Assembly (NCBI GenBank): GCA_020028375.1
Contig: JAHZNX010000074.1
Coordinates: 1-8,867, forward strand
Reading direction: 5' to 3'
Source of the DNA: Betaproteobacteria bacterium
Lineage (GTDB): Bacteria > Pseudomonadota > Gammaproteobacteria > Burkholderiales > SG8-41
Length of the DNA stretch: 8,867 nt
The notes under the pieces are model-generated. The model was not told the origin of the DNA. It was given only the letters and a program-made list of their open reading frames with translations, and did not search any database. The position numbers and the translations under genes are program-made. This document shows, piece after piece, positions 1 through 5,365 of the stretch (position 1 is its first letter; each line of letters opens with the position of its first letter).

Positions 1-443
1 TTCACCTTCGCGAACAACTCGTCGGTGACGGCGTTGGGCTGGGATGCCGCGGCGAGCGCGAAATCGAGCGCGACACGCTCGGCCTCCGTATAGAGCGGGC
101 TGGTGCGGTATTCCCAGATCGCGGCGAGCTTCTTCTCGCTCACGCCGAGCCGGAGCGACGCCCCGGCGGTGTGCGCCATTCAGTAATGGCAGCCATGGGC
201 CCGGCTCGCGACATGCGCCACCAGCCGGCGGAAGCCTACCGGCACCTCGCCCTCCGGGTCCCAGACCGCCGCCGAGAGCTGCGCAAAAGCCTTAACCAGC
301 TTGGGCTTCCTCTGCATGATGAGCACGCTGTTCGGGATGAACCCGAGGTTCCTGATGTTGTTCTGGAACGCCTCCTTCAGCTCGGGTTGGGTGTCCACTG
401 GAAGCGGCGCGAGCCGCGGATCGGGTCTGGCGCGCTGGTTCAT
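1..443 (-). CDS. AhpD-like carboxymuconolactone decarboxylase family protein, probable selenoprotein (3' end outside window)
   Basis: This is a peroxidase-related alpha-helical protein of the AhpD/carboxymuconolactone decarboxylase family, probably using a redox-active pair to reduce peroxides or other electrophiles in the cytoplasm. The first 87 residues run from ATG 443 (ribosome site AAGGAGG at 449-455) through family-like text (LGFIPNSVLIMQRKPK) to S-R-A-H-G-C85-H-Y87. An in-frame TGA follows at 180-182. Read through as Sec88, it continues M-A-H-T-A-G-A-S-L-R-L-G with at least 59 open, family-like codons (TSPLYTEAERVALDFALAAA) to the window edge. The family has CxxC at this point, so TGA replaces the second cysteine, the peroxidatic one in AhpD. 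A SECIS-like hairpin lies at 141-173. The family is usually about 180-190 residues, so roughly 35-45 residues lie outside. It is the last visible gene of a minus-strand operon, 63 bp after the HAD gene. The alternatives are a nonsense mutation or a sequencing error. Confidence 0.85.
141..173 (-). promoter_or_regulatory. Bacterial SECIS-like stem-loop
   Basis: Counting from the base after UGA, bases 13-20 pair with 24-31 (8 pairs, one of them G.U) around a triloop GUC at 21-23. A lower stem pairs bases 7-12 with 34-39 (one A/C mismatch), separated by a 2-nt bulge (UC) on the 3' side. Bacterial SECIS elements need a short stem with a G, usually GU, at the start of the apical loop about 16-37 nt after UGA; the E. 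coli fdhF element has its GU at nearly the same distance. The GC-rich setting makes chance hairpins common, so the support comes from the hairpin, loop bases, spacing and the Cys-position TGA together. Confidence 0.75.
180..182 (-). other. In-frame TGA, probable selenocysteine codon (Sec88)
   Basis: This TGA interrupts an otherwise continuous AhpD-like frame at the second position of the CxxC motif (C85-H-Y-TGA). It is followed directly by ATG, so automatic callers would end one gene here and might start a second. The amino acids on both sides belong to one family motif, which argues against two separate genes. Confidence 0.8.
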
Positions 444-488
444 GCAGGCCTCCTTGAGCTCGAAAACTCGAAACGATCTGCGGATTCA

Positions 489-505
489 CGCCGAACCGAA
501 CGGCG
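489..505 (-). other. Small intergenic hairpin
   Basis: A 5-bp stem (CGCCG/CGGCG) with a 7-nt loop lies just after the stop of the HAD gene and before the AhpD-like gene. It has no following T-run and a short stem, so it is not a convincing terminator. It could serve as a weak attenuator or processing site, or be chance in GC-rich DNA. Confidence 0.2.
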
Positions 506-506
506 C

Positions 507-1319
507 CTACGGCTTCTCGGCCTCGAGAACCTTCGCCAGCTCGACGAAGTCCTTGACCTGCCAGTCAGGCGTGTAGCCATAGGGTTCGGGCGGCTCGCTC
601 CATCGGTCGACCCACGCCGTCCGGAAACCGGCTCCCTTGGCGCCAAACACATCGAACTGGTTCGTGGTCACGTAGATCACCTCGGAGCGCTCGAGGCCCA
701 TCACATCGATCGCCTTGAGGTATATGCTTCGATGAGGCTTGTAGATGCCGAAGGTCTCGGACGTGAAATACGCATCCCATTTGAAGCGTTCCAATAACGC
801 CTTCCTGAGTACTCCGATACTGAGTTGCGTGTGGGGAACCAGCTTGTAGCCGAGCTCCCGCATTTTCTGCAGGCCCGGCATGACGTCCGGGTAGACGTCG
901 AGCTCACCCAGCAGCGGGAGCACACCCGCCGCATCCGACGGCTTGAGCTCTATCTTGAGAGACTTGGCGAGTGCCAGGGTGGACCTTGTAGCCAGTTCCT
1001 CGAGCGGGATGAAACCGCTGCCAATCATCGAGTTGTACATCATGTAGAAGAACAGCTTGGTCCGCCAGGGAACCCAGAACGTTTTTCCGTCGATCTTTAC
1101 TCCCCGCTCCGCGAAGTATTTCGTTATCTTCCCCGGCATGACGGACCAGTCCAGCATGGTCCCGCCCACATCGAAGAACAGCGCCCTGGCCTTTGCGGGC
1201 GCTGCGTTGGCCCGCCGGGGGTTGATGACGTTGACTCCAAGCGCCGCTGCCAGCGCCCCCGCGCCGGTCACCTTGACCCATTCCCGCCGCGAATTCCGCA
1301 GTCCCTCGTTCTGTGCCAT
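507..1319 (-). CDS. Tat-exported HAD-family, haloacid dehalogenase type II-like hydrolase
   Basis: This is a 270-residue HAD-superfamily hydrolase resembling L-2-haloacid dehalogenases. The N-terminus has a twin-arginine motif (S10-R-R-E-W-V-K16), a hydrophobic stretch and an AxA-type site near residues 37-40, so the protein is probably exported folded to the periplasm. HAD motif I is F-F-D50-V-G-G-T54-M-L-D-W, with D50 the expected nucleophile. R86 in W-R-T-K matches the family's substrate arginine, K194 lies in Y-K-P, and motif III is T218-T-N220-Q-F-D223. Motif II differs: where the dehalogenases have L-S-N-G, this protein has H-T164-Q-L, so the halogen-side asparagine seems to be missing and the substrate may differ. 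Start ATG 1319 has AGGAGG at 1325-1330 with 5-nt spacing. It lies 45 bp after the TetR gene in the same operon. The family call is firm; dehalogenase activity is uncertain. Confidence 0.85.
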   Translation of the reverse strand: MAQNEGLRNSRREWVKVTGAGALAAALGVNVINPRRANAAPAKARALFFDVGGTMLDWSVMPGKITKYFAERGVKIDGKTFWVPWRTKLFFYMMYNSMIGSGFIPLEELATRSTLALAKSLKIELKPSDAAGVLPLLGELDVYPDVMPGLQKMRELGYKLVPHTQLSIGVLRKALLERFKWDAYFTSETFGIYKPHRSIYLKAIDVMGLERSEVIYVTTNQFDVFGAKGAGFRTAWVDRWSEPPEPYGYTPDWQVKDFVELAKVLEAEKP

Positions 1320-1364
1320 GTTTTCCTCCTTTTCCGATTAAGTTCGTTGCAACAATCAAAAAAA

Positions 1365-1949
1365 CTACCGGTCGATACAGCGCAGCATGACGTTCTTGAT
1401 GTCTTCCAGCGCGGCGCGGTCGGGCTTCGCCTTGCCGACCAGGCGCAGGCCCTGGATGCCGGAAACCAGGAAACGCGCCATGACGCCGATATCCGCCGAC
1501 GCGGCAATCTCGCCGCGCGCCTGCGCGCGAATCAGGGCATCACGGAAGGTCGCCTCGATGCGCTCAAGGCTGCGGCGCACGCGCGCCGCGGTCGCCTGGT
1601 CCTGGCGCGCGAGCTCGGCGGCGCAATTACCAATGAAGCAGCCGCGCCGCCCGGGTCCCGCGACGATGCTTTCGATCAGGCCAGTTATGAAGGACGCAAT
1701 CGCAACGCGCACGGGGACCGGCCGGGCGAGCACCGCCGCAATGCGGGCAATACCCTGCTCTTCGTAGCGTTCCAGCGACTGGTGCAGCAATGCACGCTTT
1801 CCCCCGAAGGCGGCGTACAGACTGGAGCGGGAGAGGCCGGTCGCCTCGCACAGGTCGTCGAGTGAGGTCGCCTTGAAGCCCTTCGCCCAGAATGCCTGCA
1901 TCGCGCGCTCCAGCGCGACATCGGCGTCGAACTCGCGCGGGCGGGCCAT
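1365..1949 (-). CDS. TetR/AcrR family transcriptional regulator
   Basis: This 194-residue DNA-binding protein probably represses its own operon. The N-terminal helix-turn-helix is clear: A-M-Q-A-F-W-A-K-G-F (16-25), then T-S-L-D-D-L-C-E-A-T-G-L-S-R-S-S-L-Y (28-45) and F-G-G-K (48-51). The ligand domain contains G-C104-F-I-G-N-C109-A-A-E-L. A cysteine in a similar place is the electrophile sensor of NemR-type regulators, so redox or electrophile sensing is a reasonable inference, not a demonstration. ATG 1949 overlaps the DUF302 stop by one base (TAATG), which suggests translational coupling; the frame is open further upstream, but that stretch lies inside the DUF302 gene and is not TetR-like. 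A candidate operator sits in the operon promoter at 2497-2512. Confidence 0.93.
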   Translation of the reverse strand: MARPREFDADVALERAMQAFWAKGFKATSLDDLCEATGLSRSSLYAAFGGKRALLHQSLERYEEQGIARIAAVLARPVPVRVAIASFITGLIESIVAGPGRRGCFIGNCAAELARQDQATAARVRRSLERIEATFRDALIRAQARGEIAASADIGVMARFLVSGIQGLRLVGKAKPDRAALEDIKNVMLRCIDR

Positions 1950-2401
1950 TACCGGGTCGCTTCCTGTGCCAGGCCGGCGAGCGCCTTGCGCAAATTCTGG
2001 ACCATCGGCCCGCAGTCCCGCGCGCCATGTCGCTCGGCGAGATACTGCGGGTCGTTGTAGCCGAGCCACACCTGCCCCGCCGCGTCCTGCCAGGCCAGCG
2101 CCTTGAGCGGCAGGTCGATGCCCGCGGACTGCGCGCATTCCATCAGCGGAGTGCCGCCCTGCGGGTTGCCGAAAACCAGCAACTCGGTGGGTCGCAGGAT
2201 CTTGCCGATCTTCTGGGCGCCCGCCGCGTGATTCACGCGCAGAAATACGTTGAGTCCCTTGCCCTTGGCCGCGGCCTCGACGCGGTCAATGGTGTCCTTG
2301 ACGCTGTGCGGACTCTTCACCACGAGGAGGCCGTCCGCGGCCAAGGTCATTGCCGGAAGCAACGCCAACAGCATGAGCAACGCAATTCTGAAAACCGGCA
2401 T
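1949..2401 (-). CDS. Secreted DUF302 domain protein
   Basis: This 150-residue protein has a standard Sec signal peptide (M1 to about A21/A22: a basic start, an L/M-rich core and T-L-A-A) followed by a DUF302 domain. Recognisable stretches are S-V-K-D-T-I-D-R-V (33-41), N-V-F-L-R-V-N-H-A-A-G-A, the central L-R-P-T-E-L-L-V-F-G-N-P and L-P-L-K-A-L-A-W-Q-D. There is no transmembrane segment after the signal, so it should be periplasmic. DUF302 proteins have no settled biochemical role; they are often found with redox and metal-stress genes. It is the first gene of the minus-strand operon, with AGGAGG at 2407-2412 five bases before ATG 2401, and its stop overlaps the regulator's start. Confidence 0.9.
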   Translation of the reverse strand: MPVFRIALLMLLALLPAMTLAADGLLVVKSPHSVKDTIDRVEAAAKGKGLNVFLRVNHAAGAQKIGKILRPTELLVFGNPQGGTPLMECAQSAGIDLPLKALAWQDAAGQVWLGYNDPQYLAERHGARDCGPMVQNLRKALAGLAQEATR

Positions 2402-2492
2402 ATCCGCCTCCTGTTACCTCGGACAATCGTTCGAGTGCGCCGGGGGGTTCTCGCCACGGCCGGCCCCATGCGGCACCGGTGATGCCCGAACA

Positions 2493-2520
2493 ATTATAGA
2501 TTGATCGTTCCAAAATACAA
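2493..2520 (-). promoter_or_regulatory. Predicted sigma70 promoter of the DUF302-TetR-HAD-AhpD operon
   Basis: On the minus strand there is a perfect -10 hexamer TATAAT (2493-2498) and a -35-like TTGTAT (2515-2520) separated by 16 bp. This is an AT-rich island in otherwise very GC-rich DNA, about 90 bp upstream of the DUF302 start. No equally good plus-strand promoter was seen. Confidence 0.65.
2497..2512. promoter_or_regulatory. Candidate TetR-family operator
   Basis: An imperfect inverted repeat, TAGA-N8-TCCA, is centred on GATC (2503-2506) with 5 of 8 symmetric positions matching. It covers the promoter spacer and the edge of the -10, where a repressor would block transcription. NemR-type sites share the TAGA...TCTA frame. 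The core ATCGTTC (2504-2510) recurs at 2426-2432 in the leader and could be a second contact site. Assignment to the neighbouring TetR protein is inferred from position. Confidence 0.4.
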
Positions 2521-2619
2521 TAACCCCGGGAAACCCGGTCCGTCTCCCGCCAGCATTGCGCGCCGGGGGCCGGCATCTAGTGCGGTGCCAGTCTCGTATA
2601 ACCCCGGACCGCATGCTTG

Positions 2620-2635
2620 GGGCCGGTTCCGGCCC
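2620..2635 (+). other. Leader hairpin or palindrome upstream of the Met/Lys-repeat gene
   Basis: Seven bases GGGCCGG pair perfectly with CCGGCCC around TT, lying 27 bp before the AGGAGA ribosome site of the lipoprotein gene. It could be a protein-binding palindrome or a 5' leader stem. There is no T-run, so it is not an intrinsic terminator. A 10-bp direct repeat ATAACCCCGG (2520-2529 and 2598-2607) also lies in this control region; neither has a known partner. Confidence 0.35.
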
Positions 2636-2673
2636 GGAGCGCGGCCAATCCGATCAATTCATAGGAGAACTTC

Positions 2674-2847
2674 ATGAAAGTAACGACCGCACTGACCCTC
2701 GCCGCCTGCCTCGCGCTCACGCTCGGAGCCTGCGCGGGGGACATGATGAGCAAGGACGACTTGATGAAGAAGGACGAGATGATGAAGAAGGAAGAGATGA
2801 TGAAGAAGGAAGAGATGATGAAGAAGGAAGAGATGATGAAGAAATAA
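2674..2847 (+). CDS. Small Met/Lys-repeat lipoprotein (MXKDX-repeat-like)
   Basis: This is a 57-residue exported lipoprotein. Residues 1-20 form a signal peptide ending in the lipobox L17-G-A-C20, so C20 should be lipidated. After A-G-D the mature chain is almost only Met, Lys, Asp and Glu in six-residue units: MMSKDD, LMKKDE, three MMKKEE and a final MMKK. It resembles the small pentapeptide MXKDX repeat proteins found beside DUF692, DUF2063 and DoxX genes, but the period here is six residues. The paired methionines suggest binding of a soft metal such as Cu(I) in the envelope; this is inference. AGGAG at 2663-2667 lies 6 nt before ATG. The frame overlaps a longer plus-strand frame that is not protein-like. 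It is the first gene of the plus-strand unit, and DUF3179 follows after 3 bp. Confidence 0.85.
   Translation: MKVTTALTLAACLALTLGACAGDMMSKDDLMKKDEMMKKEEMMKKEEMMKKEEMMKK
2743..2844 (+). repeat. 18-bp in-frame tandem repeat encoding six-residue Met/Lys/acidic units
   Basis: There are five full 18-bp units and a 12-bp partial. Units 3-5 (2779-2832) are identical at the DNA level (ATGATGAAGAAGGAAGAG) while the first two have diverged, which suggests recent expansion by slippage. The tract is purine-rich on the plus strand, unlike its surroundings. Confidence 0.9.
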
Positions 2848-2850
2848 GCA

Positions 2851-4212
2851 ATGCGGCCGTTCCTGCCGGGCGTCGCGGCGATCGGCTTGTGCCTGGCGGT
2901 CGTCGGCTTCCAGGCGGCCGCGCAACGGGCGACGCTGCCCCCTGCGGTGTTTCTGGGCCTGCTGAACCAGAACGACACGGCGGCGGAGGCGTCGCTTGCC
3001 CGCATTCGCGCGGGCTGGCGCGACGACTACTCGGCAATGCTCCTCGAGGTCATCGGCTTCATGCCATCCCTCGGCACCCGAAAGGATGTGGCCTCGATGC
3101 TTGCGCGCGCGTCGGGCCGGCCGTTCGAGGGCGACCTGAACGGATGGTACGAATGGCTCTGGTCAGCGGCCCCGACTGCTTATCCTGATTACGCGGAGTT
3201 CAAGGCCGCGCTGTACGAGCAGATCGACCCGCGCTTCAGGGAATATTTCGCCGGCCGGCCCAGTACCTCGATCCGCCTGGATGAAATCCGCTGGGGCGGC
3301 GTCTGGCGCGACGGCATTCCGCCGCTCGTGAACCCGAAGATGATTCCGGCGAGCGCCGCAAGCTACCTTGCCGCCGACGACATCGTGTTCGGCGTGGCGA
3401 TCGACGGGGATGTGCGGGCCTATCCCAAGCGCATCCTCGCCTGGCACGAGATGGTCAGGGACCGCATCGCCGGGCGTCCGCTCAACGGGGTCTACTGCAC
3501 GCTGTGCGGTTCGATGATCCTGTACGACGTCACGGTAAACGGCGTGCATCACGAGCTCGGCACGAGCGGCTTTCTCTACCGCTCCAACAAGCTGATGTAC
3601 GACCACGCCACCAAGTCGCTGTGGTCCACGCTCACGGGCACGCCCGTCGTAGGGCCTCTGGTCGGCAAGGACATCGAGCTGAAGACGCTTCACATCGTCA
3701 CGACCACCTGGAAAGAGTGGAGGAAGCGCCACCCGCGCACGCTGGTGCTGTCGCTCGACACCGGCTACCAGCGCGACTACAGCGAAGGCGCCGCCTACCG
3801 CGATTACTTCGCCACTGACCAGCTGATGTTCGGCGTGCCAAAGCTGGACGACCGCCTGCCGAACAAGGCCGAGGTGCTAGCCCTGCGTTTCCCGGACAGC
3901 CCCGGCGAGCAGCTGGCGGTCTCTGCGGAGTTTCTCCGCGCGACCCGCGTTTACCACGACCGGCTGGGGCGGCAGGAATTCGTCGTGCTCACCGATGCAA
4001 GCGGCGCCAATCGCGTCTACGAGTCGCGGGGGATACGGTTCGACAGTTGGGACGGGGAAGGCGCCGCACGCGAGCGCTCGGGGCAGGTCTGGACGGTCTC
4101 CGAGGACCGCCTCCGGTCGGCGGACGGGCGGGGTCTCAAACGGCTGCCGGCGCATCGGGCATTCTGGTTCGGTTGGCACGCCGCGTATCCGTCCACGCGG
4201 CTCGTGAAGTAG
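2851..4212 (+). CDS. Secreted DUF3179 domain protein
   Basis: This 453-residue protein has a signal peptide (M1 to about A24, ending F-Q-A-A-A-Q) and a large DUF3179 domain. Typical family text includes D-D-I-V-F-G-V-A-I-D-G-D-V-R-A-Y-P, I-L-A-W-H-E-M-V, the C216-T-L-C219-G-S motif followed by Y-D-V, S-G-F-L-Y-R-S-N-K-L-M-Y-D, and S-L-W-S-T-L-T-G. The family's function is not known; the CxxC could be a redox or metal site in the periplasm. Residues from about 30 to 130 are a helical extension with no recognised domain. The start has no obvious ribosome site and lies 3 bp after the lipoprotein stop, so translation is probably coupled. The next gene starts 2 bp after its stop. Confidence 0.88.
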   Translation: MRPFLPGVAAIGLCLAVVGFQAAAQRATLPPAVFLGLLNQNDTAAEASLARIRAGWRDDYSAMLLEVIGFMPSLGTRKDVASMLARASGRPFEGDLNGWYEWLWSAAPTAYPDYAEFKAALYEQIDPRFREYFAGRPSTSIRLDEIRWGGVWRDGIPPLVNPKMIPASAASYLAADDIVFGVAIDGDVRAYPKRILAWHEMVRDRIAGRPLNGVYCTLCGSMILYDVTVNGVHHELGTSGFLYRSNKLMYDHATKSLWSTLTGTPVVGPLVGKDIELKTLHIVTTTWKEWRKRHPRTLVLSLDTGYQRDYSEGAAYRDYFATDQLMFGVPKLDDRLPNKAEVLALRFPDSPGEQLAVSAEFLRATRVYHDRLGRQEFVVLTDASGANRVYESRGIRFDSWDGEGAARERSGQVWTVSEDRLRSADGRGLKRLPAHRAFWFGWHAAYPSTRLVK

Positions 4213-4214
4213 CG

Positions 4215-4856
4215 ATGCGGTCTCCCGAGGATGCGCTGCGGCTCGTCGGCGAGGAGTGGTTCCGCGCCGCGGCAGCGATCTACGTTCGTGAAGCGCTGCC
4301 CGCCGACCCGACGCTGCTGAGTTACGGGTCATCGTTCGCGGACTTTCTCGCCCGCTTCGAACCGGCAGCGGAAATTCCTTACTTGCCTAGCGTCGCACGG
4401 CTCGACCGCCTCTGGAACCAGGCACATGCCGCGGCCGACGAAAAAGCGCTCGACCCTGCGGCCGTCGCCCGCCTGGCGACCGAGGAACTGGCCGACGTGA
4501 TACTGCACCCGCATGTCGCTGCGCGCTGGGCGTGGTTCGAGGAAGCGCCGATTTACACGATCTGGACGCGCAACCGCGCAGATCGCGCGCCCGGCGACGA
4601 CATCGACTGGCGGTTCGAGGGGGCGCTGCTCGTGCGGCCGCGCGACACGGTCGAGTGGTTCGCGCTCGACGCCGCAGGCTCGGCGTTTCTCGACGCATGC
4701 GCTGCGGGCGCCACCCTCGCCGAGGCGGCACAGGCCGCTCTCGAGGTGCGGGGAAATGCCGATCTCGCGCACCTGATGTCCATGCTGCTCGAAGCCGGCG
4801 CTTTCGCCCGCATCAGCTTAGCCAACGATCAGCGAGTCACGCAGGAGAAATCATGA
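4215..4856 (+). CDS. HvfC/BufC-like (DUF2063) protein, apparently short at the N-terminus
   Basis: This 213-residue cytoplasmic protein resembles the partner subunits HvfC/BufC (DUF2063) that help DUF692 (MNIO) enzymes modify small metal-binding peptides. Recognisable text is L-V-G-E-E-W-F-R-A-A-A (10-20), L-S-Y-G-S-S-F-A-D-F-L-A-R-F, P-Y-L-P-S-V-A-R-L-D-R-L-W and A-H-A-A-A-D; the C-terminal half resembles the usual second domain. Full-length members carry about 40 more residues before L-V-G-E-E-W-F. Here ATG 4215 lies 2 bp after the DUF3179 stop, and the open frame upstream of it overlaps DUF3179 with no family-like sequence, so that helix bundle seems shortened. No MNIO gene is in the window. 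Its TGA overlaps the DoxX start (ATGA). Confidence 0.75.
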   Translation: MRSPEDALRLVGEEWFRAAAAIYVREALPADPTLLSYGSSFADFLARFEPAAEIPYLPSVARLDRLWNQAHAAADEKALDPAAVARLATEELADVILHPHVAARWAWFEEAPIYTIWTRNRADRAPGDDIDWRFEGALLVRPRDTVEWFALDAAGSAFLDACAAGATLAEAAQAALEVRGNADLAHLMSMLLEAGAFARISLANDQRVTQEKS

Positions 4857-5326
4857 ACGAAGCGGGTGCCGCGACCGATACCCCCGCCGCAGCACTGCGC
4901 GGCGCCTGGAACCGCGTCGCCGACCGGCTGACCACTCTGGTGAGCCATGCGCTACTCGCGCTATGCGCGCGCGTGGCCGTAGCGGCCATCTTTTTCCTTT
5001 CGGGTCGCACCAAGGTGGATGGCCTGCTCACCGTCAACGACAGCGCCTTTATGCTTTTCCGCGAGGAGTACAAGGTTCCGCTGCTGCCGCCGGAACTCGC
5101 GGCGCACCTGGCAACTTACGCCGAGCACCTTTTCCCGGCCCTGCTTGTATTAGGGCTTTTCACGCGGCTCTCGGCGCTTGCACTGCTCGGCATGACCGCC
5201 GTGATCCAGATCTTCGTCTACCCCTCCGCCTGGCCCATCCATCTCTCATGGGCCGCATTGATGCTCTACCTCATCGGCCGCGGCGCCGGGCCGGTGTCGC
5301 TCGACCGCGCCCTCGGCTTAAAATAG
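4853..5326 (+). CDS. DoxX family membrane protein
   Basis: This 157-residue inner-membrane protein has about four hydrophobic segments: L-L-A-L-C-A-R-V-A-V-A-A-I-F-F-L-S-G-R-T-K (first helix and the family's S-G-x-x-K turn), L-F-P-A-L-L-V-L-G-L-F-T-R-L, A-L-L-G-M-T-A-V-I-Q-I-F-V-Y, and a last helix around A-A-L-M-L-Y-L-I-G-R-G-A-G-P. The ending G-P-V-S-L-D-R-A-L is typical of DoxX. Family members are linked to quinol oxidation or redox balance and often close DUF692/DUF2063 operons. ATG 4853 overlaps the preceding stop; the open frame further upstream runs inside the HvfC-like gene and is a shadow. arsS follows after 39 bp. Confidence 0.9.
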   Translation: MNEAGAATDTPAAALRGAWNRVADRLTTLVSHALLALCARVAVAAIFFLSGRTKVDGLLTVNDSAFMLFREEYKVPLLPPELAAHLATYAEHLFPALLVLGLFTRLSALALLGMTAVIQIFVYPSAWPIHLSWAALMLYLIGRGAGPVSLDRALGLK

Positions 5327-5365
5327 CCGCCAGCGCGGAGACTCTCGTCACCCGGAGAACGATGA

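Noticed and set aside
825..1865. Long plus-strand open frame across the HAD and TetR genes
   Set aside because: It lies opposite two well-supported genes, crosses their boundary, and its translation is Arg/Gly-rich without any family likeness.
1950..2138. Upstream extension of the TetR protein
   Set aside because: The extension lies inside the DUF302 gene; M-A-R-P-R-E at 1949 is the usual TetR start.
2556..3188. Longer plus-strand frame covering the Met/Lys repeat gene
   Set aside because: The repeat would read as Gly-Arg-Asp-Glu text; the frame from 2674 has a signal peptide, lipobox and ribosome site and is far more protein-like.
4047..4214. Upstream extension of the HvfC/BufC-like protein to restore its missing N-terminus
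   Set aside because: The residues are Arg/Gly-rich and do not resemble the DUF2063 N-terminal helices; they overlap DUF3179 in another frame.
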